DNA from: an uncultured Oscillibacter sp. | Lineage (GTDB): Bacteria > Bacillota > Clostridia > Oscillospirales > Oscillospiraceae | Direction of reading: 5' to 3' | Assembly (NCBI GenBank): GCA_910583695.1 | Contig: CAJTZL010000039.1 | Location: forward strand, 1-28,756 | DNA length: 28,756 nt | Shown: positions 22,353 to 28,756 of the stretch, one piece after another | How the letters are laid out: each line of letters opens with the position of its first letter | Position numbering within the stretch: position 1 is the stretch's first letter | Notes under the pieces: model-generated | Database searches by the model: none | What the model saw: only the letters and a program-made list of their open reading frames with translations | What the model was told of the DNA's origin: nothing | Made by a program: the position numbers and the translations under genes

Positions 22353-22372
22353 CAAACCGTATGAATCTGCCG

Positions 22373-22397
22373 CCGCGCCTGCCGGCCTCAGGCGCGG
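22373..22397 (+). other. Leader hairpin of the atp operon
   Basis: CCGCGCCTG and CAGGCGCGG form a perfect 9-bp stem with a 7-nt loop in the 5' leader, ending 27 nt before the atpB start. There is no T-run, so a role in mRNA stability or translation is more likely than termination (inference). Confidence 0.5.
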
Positions 22398-22424
22398 GGA
22401 GCTGATGGAGAGAAGGGATGCCAG

Positions 22425-23249
22425 ATGAAAGAACATAAAAAAGGCCTGGCGCTTTGGCTGACGGCAGTTTTGGCACTGCTGGCGGCCGCGCTGCTGGTGG
22501 GGTCGCCCGGCCGGACGGAGACCGTGAAGGAGGCCATGCGGGACGCCGTGCTCCACGATGTGAACCGCATCAGCCTCTTTGGCCTCAAGGAGGTAAACCC
22601 GGGGCTGGTCTCCGCCTTCACGGTGACGCTGCTCCTGCTCCTGGCCGCCGCCTGTATCCGGGTCTTCGTGATTCCGAGGTTCCGATACCGGCCCGGAAAG
22701 CTCCAGCTGCTGCTGGAGGAAGCCGTGGGCCTGTTCCGCGGCATGGCAAAGGGAAGCAGTCCTCATCGCTATAGGTTTCTGGGAGCCTATATCTTCGCCG
22801 CCGGGGCCTACATATTTGTGGGGACGCTGTTTGAGCTGCTGGGCCTCCAGGCCGTCACGGTCCACGGACACCCCATTACTCTGCCCGCCCCCCTGTCCGA
22901 CGTGAACGCCGCCATTGCCATGGGGACCTTTTCCTACCTGACGATTCTCTCCGGCGGCGTGGCGGTCAACGGGGTGAAGGGCGTGGGGAAGACGCTGAAG
23001 GAGTTCTCCCTGCCCATTTCCATGAGCTTCCGGCTCTTCGGAGCCCTGCTCAGCGGACTGCTGGTGACGGAGCTGGTGTACTACTACGTGAGTTTGAGCT
23101 TTGTTCTGCCGGTGATCGTGGGGGTGCTCTTCACCCTGCTTCACGCGCTGATACAGACCTATGTGCTGACCATGCTGACGGCCCTGTACTACGGCGAGGT
23201 GTCCGAGCCGGCCCCGCCGAAGGAGACGAAAAAACGCCGGGCCGCCTGA
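22425..23249 (+). CDS. atpB: F-type ATP synthase subunit a
   Basis: The 274-residue membrane subunit forms the ion half-channels next to the c-ring. The fifth-helix motif contains the essential arginine R203 in MSFRLFGALLSG, and the last helix has the conserved glutamine in LIQTYVLTMLTALYYGEV. The usual RLFGN pattern is changed here: the Asn after Gly is Ala. The N-terminus carries one hydrophobic helix (about 8-26) and the C-terminus a basic tail (KETKKRRAA). AGAAGGGAT precedes the ATG. It is the first gene of the atp operon; no atpI lies upstream. Confidence 0.95.
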   Translation: MKEHKKGLALWLTAVLALLAAALLVGSPGRTETVKEAMRDAVLHDVNRISLFGLKEVNPGLVSAFTVTLLLLLAAACIRVFVIPRFRYRPGKLQLLLEEAVGLFRGMAKGSSPHRYRFLGAYIFAAGAYIFVGTLFELLGLQAVTVHGHPITLPAPLSDVNAAIAMGTFSYLTILSGGVAVNGVKGVGKTLKEFSLPISMSFRLFGALLSGLLVTELVYYYVSLSFVLPVIVGVLFTLLHALIQTYVLTMLTALYYGEVSEPAPPKETKKRRAA

Positions 23250-23293
23250 GGACGGCCGGATTCCGGAAACAAACAAAATGGGAGGTTTTTGTG

Positions 23294-23647
23294 ATGAACA
23301 AGTTTGTGAAGAAGCTGTGGATGCTGGGTCTCGTGCTGCTGCTGGCGGCGGTCCTGGCTGTGCCCGCCCTGGCGGCGGGAGAGGAGACCGGGGCGGCGGC
23401 CGCCCAGGAGGAGGTCCAGGAGGAGAGCGGCGGCAAGACCATCGGCTCCGCCCTGGCCATCGGTCTGGCGGCCCTGGGCGGCGGCCTGGGCATGGGCATC
23501 GCCACTGGCAAGGCGGTGGAGAGCATCGGCCGCCAGCCGGAGGCTGAAAGCAAAATCCGGACCATGCTGATGCTGGGTCTGGTCTTTATTGAGACGGCCA
23601 TCATCTACGCCCTGCTGGTGGTCATTCTCATCATCTTCGTATTGTAA
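23294..23647 (+). CDS. atpE: F-type ATP synthase subunit c with N-terminal extension
   Basis: The 117-residue protein is longer than the usual 70-90. Residues 1-28 look like a signal peptide (basic KKLW, hydrophobic core, ALAAG), and residues 29-46 are acidic. The mature-like part then follows as two helices: LAIGLAALGGGLGMGIATGKAVESIGRQPEA with the conserved RQPE loop, and MLMLGLVFIETAIIYALLVV carrying the ion-binding Glu. The ET-xxx-Y pattern around it resembles Na+-binding rings, but the position equal to Gln32 of Ilyobacter c is Met. The ion (H+ or Na+) is therefore uncertain. ATG 23294 is chosen over GTG 23291 because GGAGG is eight bases away. Confidence 0.93.
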   Translation: MNKFVKKLWMLGLVLLLAAVLAVPALAAGEETGAAAAQEEVQEESGGKTIGSALAIGLAALGGGLGMGIATGKAVESIGRQPEAESKIRTMLMLGLVFIETAIIYALLVVILIIFVL

Positions 23648-23661
23648 GGCAGGTGGAGACG

Positions 23662-24147
23662 GTGAATATCCCCCTGAATGTTGACTGGCAGCAGATTCTG
23701 CTGCACTGGATGAATCTGGCCATCCTCACCGGCGGGCTGTACTTCCTGCTCTACGAGCCAGTGAAGCGGTTCATGGAAAAGCGGGAAGCCTATTACCGGG
23801 ATCTGGAGGAGCAGGCCGCCGGGAAGCTCCGGGAGGCCGAGGAGCTGAAAACCGCCTATCAGGCCAAGCTGGACGGGGCGGAGGAGGAGATCCATCAGGC
23901 CCGGGCCAAGGCCCAGGCGTCGGTCCAGCAGTCCGTGGAGGAGCAGATGGCCCAAGCCCGGCAGATCGTGGCCAAGGCCAAGGAGGAGGCCGCCAGCAGC
24001 CGGGAGCAGATTATCCGGGAGTCCCAGCGGGAGCTCCGGGAGCTGACTGTGGCCGCGGTGAAAAAGCTGACGGTGAAGGCCGACACGGACCTCTTCGACC
24101 AGTTCCTGGATCTGGCGGAGGGAGGAGAATCCCATGAGAACCGCTAG
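23662..24147 (+). CDS. atpF: F-type ATP synthase subunit b
   Basis: The 161-residue protein has one N-terminal membrane helix (WQQILLHWMNLAILTGGLYFLLYEPV) and then a long charged helix typical of the peripheral-stalk dimer (MEKREAYYRDLEEQAAGKL onward), ending in AVKKLTVKADTDLFDQFLDLA. Length is normal, so no delta domain is attached to b (unlike mycobacteria). The start is either GTG 23653 or GTG 23662; I favour 23662 because AGGTGG lies five bases before it and the family begins near here. Its 3' end overlaps the next gene by 14 bp. Confidence 0.92.
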   Translation: MNIPLNVDWQQILLHWMNLAILTGGLYFLLYEPVKRFMEKREAYYRDLEEQAAGKLREAEELKTAYQAKLDGAEEEIHQARAKAQASVQQSVEEQMAQARQIVAKAKEEAASSREQIIRESQRELRELTVAAVKKLTVKADTDLFDQFLDLAEGGESHENR

Positions 24148-25888
24148 AGGCGCGCTGACGGCGGAGCTCCGCAGCGCCGTAAAGCCCACGGAGGAGCAGC
24201 TCCGGCGCTTTGAGAAGTTCCTGACCGGGAAGTACAAGCGGAAGGTCCCCCTCCGCTGGGAGGAGGACCCGGCCCTCAAGCAGGGCTTCCGCCTTCAGGT
24301 AGGGGCGGACATGTACGACTGGACCATGCAGGGCCGGGTCCGGCAGTTCCGGGACTACGTCCGGGGACTGGAGAGCGGGTCCAACGACATCCTGCCCCTG
24401 ATGCGTCAGGCGGTGGAGGACTGGACCGTGGCCGTGGCCCCCGAGGAGATCGGCGAGGTGACGGCGGTGGACGGTGAGATTGCCTCCGTCAAGGGCCTGG
24501 ACCACGTGCAGTATGGTGAGATTCTGCTGTTCAGCTCCGGCGTGAAGGGCATGGTTCAGGACCTGCGCCGGGACGGCGTGAGTTGCATCCTCTTCGGCAG
24601 CGGCGAGGAGGTCTGCGCCGGCAGCATGGTCCGCCGGACCCTGAAAACCGCCGGCATGCCGGTGGGAGAGGGCTACCTGGGCCGGGTGGTGGACGCCCTG
24701 GGCGTCCCGCTGGACGGCAGGGGGAGAATCCTGCCGGAAGGCCACCGGCCCATCGAGTCCCCGGCTCCGGGCATTCTGGATCGCCAGCCGGTGAACACCC
24801 CCATGGAAACGGGCTTGCTTGCCATCGACTCCATGTTCCCCATCGGCCGGGGCCAGCGGGAGCTGATCATCGGCGACCGCCAGACCGGCAAAACCGCCAT
24901 TGCCCTGGACGCCATTCTGAACCAGAAGGGGAAGGACGTGGTGTGCATCTACGTGGCCATCGGCCAGAAGAGCAGCTCCGTGGCCCAGATTGTGGAGAAC
25001 CTGAGCCGCCGGGGAGCCATGGAGTACACCGCCGTGGTCAGCGCCCCGGCCAGCGCCTCCGCGGCCCTCCAGTACATCGCCCCCTACGCGGGCTGCGCCC
25101 TGGGGGAGTACTTCATGCGCCAGGGCCGGGACGTGCTCATTGTCTACGACGACCTCAGCAAGCACGCCATTGCCTACCGGACCCTGAGCCTCCTGCTGGA
25201 GCGCTCCCCGGGGCGGGAGGCCTATCCCGGCGACGTGTTCTACCTCCACTCCCGCCTTTTGGAGCGGGCGGCCCACCTCTCCGACGAGCTGGGGGGCGGC
25301 AGCATGACCGCCCTGCCCATTGTGGAGACCCAGGCGGGCGACGTGTCCGCCTACATTCCCACCAACATCATCTCCATCACCGACGGACAGATCTTCCTGG
25401 AGAGCGACCTGTTCTTCGCAGGCCAGCGGCCCGCCGTCAACGTGGGCCTCTCGGTCTCCCGGGTGGGCGGCGACGCCCAGACCAAGGCCGTGAAGAAGGC
25501 CGTGGGCACCCTGCGGCTGGATCTGGCCCAGTACCGGGAGATGGAGGTGTTCACCCAGTTCTCCAGCGACCTGGACGACGCCACCAAGCGCCAGCTGGCC
25601 TACGGCCAGGGCCTGATGCGCCTGCTGCGCCAGCCCCGGTATGCCCCGCTGTCCCAGCATGAGCAGGTGGTGATTCTGGCGGCCGCCATGGCCCGCGTGA
25701 TGCTGGAGGTGCCCCTGGAGCGGATGGACGCCTTCCGGGCCCATCTGCTCTCGGCGGTGAAGGAGGAGGCCCCGGACCTTTGCAGCCGCATCGACCGCAC
25801 CGGCCGGCTGGCCCCGGAGGACCGGGAGGAGATCGTCTCCCTGGCGAAGCGGGCCCTGGAGAGCTTCGGCGGGAAGAAGGGCGGCTGA
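24134..25888 (+). CDS. atpA: Fused delta (C-terminal part)-alpha subunit of F-type ATP synthase
   Basis: The 584-residue protein is about 75 longer than usual alpha. Residues about 17-80 match the C-terminal domain of the delta/OSCP subunit (PTEEQLRRFEKFLTGKYKR, then DPALKQGFRLQVGADMYDWTMQGRVRQF, matching the family's G-x-x-V-x-x-G-D-x-x-x-D-x-S-V-R-G-x-L pattern). A short helix (86-97) and then a complete alpha chain follow: GDRQTGKT at 247-254, DDLSKHA, and VGLSVSRVGGDAQ with the alpha Arg finger. The N-terminal domain of delta and a stand-alone atpH are both absent. GGAGGAGAA precedes the ATG at 24134. The reading frame is open throughout, so this is not a chance frameshift join. The alpha role is certain; the delta part is a motif-based call. 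Confidence 0.92.
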   Translation: MRTARGALTAELRSAVKPTEEQLRRFEKFLTGKYKRKVPLRWEEDPALKQGFRLQVGADMYDWTMQGRVRQFRDYVRGLESGSNDILPLMRQAVEDWTVAVAPEEIGEVTAVDGEIASVKGLDHVQYGEILLFSSGVKGMVQDLRRDGVSCILFGSGEEVCAGSMVRRTLKTAGMPVGEGYLGRVVDALGVPLDGRGRILPEGHRPIESPAPGILDRQPVNTPMETGLLAIDSMFPIGRGQRELIIGDRQTGKTAIALDAILNQKGKDVVCIYVAIGQKSSSVAQIVENLSRRGAMEYTAVVSAPASASAALQYIAPYAGCALGEYFMRQGRDVLIVYDDLSKHAIAYRTLSLLLERSPGREAYPGDVFYLHSRLLERAAHLSDELGGGSMTALPIVETQAGDVSAYIPTNIISITDGQIFLESDLFFAGQRPAVNVGLSVSRVGGDAQTKAVKKAVGTLRLDLAQYREMEVFTQFSSDLDDATKRQLAYGQGLMRLLRQPRYAPLSQHEQVVILAAAMARVMLEVPLERMDAFRAHLLSAVKEEAPDLCSRIDRTGRLAPEDREEIVSLAKRALESFGGKKGG

Positions 25889-25889
25889 C

Positions 25890-26786
25890 ATGGCGGGGAC
25901 CAAGGAGATCAAGACCCACATGGAAAGCGTGGGAGAGACCCGGAAGATCACCAACGCCATGTACCTCATCGCCTCCACCAAGCTCCGCCGGGCCCGGCAG
26001 GAGCTGGACCGGACCCGGCCTTACTTCGAGGCCCTCCGGGGGGAAATCCGCCGGATTTTCCGCACGGCCTACAGCGTGGACAGCCGTTTTTTCTATCCCT
26101 TAGGCAACGACGCGCCTCTGGAGGGGACCTATGGCTGTCTCCTCATCACCGCCGACAAGGGTCTGGCGGGGGCCTACAACCAGAACGCCATCCGGGTGGC
26201 CCAGCAGCTTTTGGAGCGGCACCCGGACACGAAGCTCTTTGTGGTGGGGGAATACGGGCGGCGCTTCTTTGACCAGCGGAAAATCCCCATTGAGCACAGC
26301 TTCCTCTACACCGCCCAGAACCCCACCATGGCCCGGGCCCGGGAAATCAGCGCCCTGCTGCTGGACGGCTTCGACCGGGGGGAGCTGAGGGAAATCTACG
26401 TCATCTACACGGACATGGAGAGCGCCATGAGCTTTGAGGCCCGCTCCGCCCGGCTTCTGCCCTTCCACCGGACCCACTTTGCCGGGGCTCCCCAGGGGGA
26501 GGGCTCCATGACGGAGCGGTTCGAGTTTTACCCCGATGTGGGAACCGTGCTGAACAGCGTCATGCGGAGCTATGTCACCGGCTTTATCTACAGCGCCCTG
26601 ATCGACAGCTTCTGCTGTGAGCAGAACGCCCGGATGACCGCCATGGACAACGCGGACCGGAACGCGGGGAAGCTCCTGGGGGAGCTGTCCCTCCAGTACA
26701 ACCGTGTCCGGCAGGCGGCCATCACCCAGGAGATCACGGAGATTTCCGCCGGGGCCAGGGCCCAGCGCCGGAAGAAGGGGAGGTAA
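25890..26786 (+). CDS. atpG: F-type ATP synthase subunit gamma
   Basis: The 298-residue rotor-shaft subunit has the N-terminal coiled-coil helix (SVGETRKITNAMYLIASTKLRRARQ), the central Rossmann-like part (LLITADKGLAGAYNQNAI) and the C-terminal helix (NAGKLLGELSLQYNRVRQAAITQEITEISAGA). The family's ends are intact, with a basic tail (RAQRRKKGR). It starts one base after the alpha stop. Nothing in it looks unusual in length. Confidence 0.95.
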   Translation: MAGTKEIKTHMESVGETRKITNAMYLIASTKLRRARQELDRTRPYFEALRGEIRRIFRTAYSVDSRFFYPLGNDAPLEGTYGCLLITADKGLAGAYNQNAIRVAQQLLERHPDTKLFVVGEYGRRFFDQRKIPIEHSFLYTAQNPTMARAREISALLLDGFDRGELREIYVIYTDMESAMSFEARSARLLPFHRTHFAGAPQGEGSMTERFEFYPDVGTVLNSVMRSYVTGFIYSALIDSFCCEQNARMTAMDNADRNAGKLLGELSLQYNRVRQAAITQEITEISAGARAQRRKKGR

Positions 26787-26792
26787 AGGACT

Positions 26793-28196
26793 TTGGAACG
26801 AGGCATTATTGTACAGATATCCGGCCCCGTGGTGGACGTGGATATCCAAAGCGGAGAGCTTCCCCGGCTGCGGGAGGAGCTGACCGTGGAAAAGGACGGG
26901 GGCCTGCGGGTGATGGAAGTGGCCCAGCACGTGGGGAAGAACACGGTACGCTGCATCATGCTCTCCCCCAGCGAGGGCCTGGCCCGGGGCCTGGCCGTGG
27001 ACGTGCCGGACAAGACCATCGAGGTGCCCGTAGGCACCGCCGCTCTGGGGCGGATGTTCAACGTCCTGGGCCAGCCCATCGACGGCGGCGGCCCGGTGCC
27101 CGAGGGCACGCCAGTCAGGAGCATCTACCGCAAGCCCCCGGCCTTTGACGAGCAGAGCCCGGCGGTGGAGATTCTGGAGACGGGCATCAAGGTCATCGAC
27201 CTGCTGGAGCCCTATCCCCGGGGGGGCAAGATCGGCCTCTTCGGCGGCGCGGGTGTGGGCAAGACCGTCCTCATTCAGGAATTGATTCACAACGTGGCCA
27301 CGGAGCACGGCGGCTATTCCATCTTCACCGGCGTGGGGGAGCGCTCCCGGGAGGGCAACGACCTCTGGCGGGAGATGCGGGAGAGCGGCGTCAGCGAGAA
27401 GACGGCCCTGGTCTTCGGCCAGATGAACGAGTCCCCCGGCGTGCGGATGCGGGTGGCCCTGGCAGGGCTGACCATGGCGGAGTACTTCCGGGACAAGGAA
27501 CACAAGGACGTGCTTTTGTTCATCGACAACATCTTCCGCTTCGTCCAGGCGGGCAGCGAGGTTTCCACCCTCCTGGGGCGGATGCCCTCCGCCGTGGGCT
27601 ACCAGCCCACCCTTGCCAACGAGATGGGGGAGCTTCAGGAGCGCATCACCTCCACGAAAAACGGCTCCGTCACCTCCGTCCAGGCGGTCTACGTCCCCGC
27701 CGACGACCTGACGGACCCGGCCACGGCGACGACCTTCGCCCACCTGGACGCCACGACGGTGCTGAGCCGGAAGATTTCCGAGCAGGGCATCTATCCGGCG
27801 GTGGACCCCCTGGCCTCCTCCTCCCGGATTCTGGAGGCCGACGTGGTGGGAGAGCGGCATTACCGCATCGCCCGGACCTGCCAGGAGATTCTGGAGAAGT
27901 ACATGGAGCTCCAGGACATCATCGCCATCCTGGGCATGGACGAACTCAGCGAGGAGGACCAGAAGACCGTGGCCCGGGCCCGGCGGCTCCAGCGCTTCTT
28001 TGCCCAGCCCACCACGGTGGCGGAGAAGTTCACCGGCCTCCCCGGGGTCTACGTGCCCTTGAAGGACACCCTGGAGAGCTTTGAAAAGCTGGTGAACGGC
28101 GAGCTGGACCAGTACCCGGAGGCGGCCTTCTACAACGTGGGCACCTGGAGGGACGTGGTGGAGAAGGCGCGGAAACTGGAGGCGGGCGAGGCGTGA
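26793..28196 (+). CDS. atpD: F-type ATP synthase subunit beta (catalytic)
   Basis: The 467-residue catalytic subunit has Walker A GGAGVGKT (151-158), catalytic Glu in GERSREGND, Walker B LLFIDNIFRF, and the DELSEED lever region. All conserved catalytic residues are visible. The start is a TTG at 26793 with GGGAGG upstream, encoding MERGIIVQISGPVVDV; no ATG fits the family N-terminus. The stop overlaps the start of epsilon (TGATG). Confidence 0.97.
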   Translation: MERGIIVQISGPVVDVDIQSGELPRLREELTVEKDGGLRVMEVAQHVGKNTVRCIMLSPSEGLARGLAVDVPDKTIEVPVGTAALGRMFNVLGQPIDGGGPVPEGTPVRSIYRKPPAFDEQSPAVEILETGIKVIDLLEPYPRGGKIGLFGGAGVGKTVLIQELIHNVATEHGGYSIFTGVGERSREGNDLWREMRESGVSEKTALVFGQMNESPGVRMRVALAGLTMAEYFRDKEHKDVLLFIDNIFRFVQAGSEVSTLLGRMPSAVGYQPTLANEMGELQERITSTKNGSVTSVQAVYVPADDLTDPATATTFAHLDATTVLSRKISEQGIYPAVDPLASSSRILEADVVGERHYRIARTCQEILEKYMELQDIIAILGMDELSEEDQKTVARARRLQRFFAQPTTVAEKFTGLPGVYVPLKDTLESFEKLVNGELDQYPEAAFYNVGTWRDVVEKARKLEAGEA

Positions 28197-28606
28197 TGGA
28201 AGTTTTTCAGGCCCATATTCTGGCGGCGGACCGGAGCTTTTACGAGGGCCCCTGCGTCAGCCTCACCATTCCCACCAGTGACGGGGAGCAGGGCATCCTG
28301 GCCCATCACAGCGACATGATCGCCGCCGTCCTGCCGGGAACCCTGCGCTATCAGACTCCGGAGGGACCCGTCCAGCTGGCGGCGGTGTCCTCCGGACTGG
28401 TGAAGATTGAGAAAAACGAGGTCCTGGTGCTGGTGGACTCCGTGGAGCGGCCGGAGGAGATTGACGCCTCCCGGGCCCGCCGGGAGGCCGACGAGGCCCG
28501 GGAGGCCATGCTCCAGAAGAAGAGCCGCCAGGAATACCAGCTGGCCCAGGCCAGCCTTGCCCGGGCCATGAACCGCCTGCGGGTCAAGGCCGCAGAAATC
28601 CGATAA
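28196..28606 (+). CDS. atpC: F-type ATP synthase subunit epsilon
   Basis: The 136-residue protein has the N-terminal beta-sandwich (TIPTSDGEQGILAHHSDMIAAVLPGTLRY) and the C-terminal two-helix domain (SRARREADEAREAML, then LAQASLARAMNRLRV) that can block rotation in related enzymes. The start at 28196 overlaps the beta stop; GTG 28193 is an alternative. It is the last gene of the operon. Confidence 0.95.
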   Translation: MEVFQAHILAADRSFYEGPCVSLTIPTSDGEQGILAHHSDMIAAVLPGTLRYQTPEGPVQLAAVSSGLVKIEKNEVLVLVDSVERPEEIDASRARREADEAREAMLQKKSRQEYQLAQASLARAMNRLRVKAAEIR

Positions 28607-28699
28607 GACGCAGAGAAGCCTGTAACCCTTAGTTTTACGTTGATAAGGAAGTATTCACAACAACTTATCATCAACGCTGACAAACAGGGTGCAAGCAAG
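28607..28699 (+). other. AT-rich segment with imperfect dyad after atpC
   Basis: Base composition drops sharply after the atpC stop. CGTTGATAAG (28638-28647) and CTTATCATCAACG (28664-28676) form an inverted repeat with a 3-nt bulge. No gene is visible. Confidence 0.4.
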
Positions 28700-28745
28700 A
28701 GCAGAGAACACATCACTTTCATTAGTGGTCGGTTCTCTGCTTTTT
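28700..28745 (+). terminator. Terminator of the ATP synthase operon
   Basis: AGCAGAGAAC (28700-28709) and GTTCTCTGCT (28732-28741) pair, with an inner CACT/AGTG stem, followed by TTTTT. Confidence 0.9.
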
Positions 28746-28756
28746 GTTACGCAATA

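Noticed and set aside
24100..24160. Delta-alpha join as a sequencing frameshift or as a delta fused to b
   Set aside because: The alpha frame is open from a well-placed ATG with its own GGAGG, and b ends normally 14 bp inside. No remnant of the delta N-terminal domain was found in any frame.
22425..28606. N-type (Na+-translocating) ATPase operon
   Set aside because: N-ATPase operons start with beta and epsilon and contain atpQ and atpR. Here the order is the usual a-c-b-alpha-gamma-beta-epsilon.
28638..28676. Chromosome dimer resolution (dif) or phage attachment site
   Set aside because: The dyad does not match the Firmicutes dif consensus as I know it, and no integrase gene is in view.

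Overview
The window reads as a piece of chromosome from a GC-rich, anaerobic Gram-positive of the class Clostridia, most like the gut Oscillospiraceae (relatives of Flavonifractor, Oscillibacter and Lawsonibacter). This placement is inferred from gene content (YlmH, DUF896, an XpaC-like protein, an FMN-riboswitch-controlled RibU, an SsnA-type aminohydrolase), strong GGAGG ribosome sites, and sigma-A promoters with N16-17 spacers. No genome comparison was possible. About 30 protein genes fill the window. I see no tRNA, rRNA, CRISPR array, insertion sequence or complete prophage.

Layout. 1-265 is non-coding apart from a GC-rich palindrome. 266-3460 holds three minus-strand genes, each with its own promoter: ssnA behind a long structured leader with an intrinsic terminator, a DtxR/MntR-type metal regulator, and the riboflavin S-component ribU behind an FMN riboswitch. 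3490-5700 holds dinB (+) and a uridine-kinase-like gene (-). 5768-11202 holds a surface-exposed zinc-ribbon/Big2/SH3b protein, then an ABC exporter gene followed closely by ylmH, a DUF4177-like gene, a DUF896 gene and an XpaC-like gene. 11427-12791 is a membrane-tethered XRE regulator. 12898-14373 is guanine deaminase (-) behind a divergent purine riboswitch and terminator. 14455-16258 holds a ZIP metal transporter and small zinc-ribbon and XRE genes. 16385-18490 holds htpG and a two-helix micropeptide gene. 18531-19142 is a lower-GC GNAT gene. 19310-21277 is a marR-MATE efflux operon with a probable operator. 21395-22248 is an HlyIII-family gene.

22325-28745 is a complete F-type ATP synthase operon in the order a, c, b, (delta)alpha, gamma, beta, epsilon. 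This is the most unusual part of the window. There is no separate delta gene. The C-terminal part of delta (the stalk-binding half) is fused in frame to the N-terminus of alpha, and the N-terminal domain of delta, which normally docks on alpha, is absent. With three alpha subunits per F1 this would place three delta-CTD copies on one enzyme. The c subunit also has a signal-peptide-like N-terminal extension and a mixed set of ion-site residues.

Regulatory theme. Two amidohydrolase genes linked to purine breakdown (ssnA and guaD) both have leaders of about 150-170 nt ending in a strong terminator. In both, the 5' arm of the terminator lies in a shared ATGGGTGT sequence. The guaD leader carries a recognisable but divergent purine aptamer. 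The ssnA leader carries a different fold that I cannot assign and is a candidate for an unrecognised RNA sensor.
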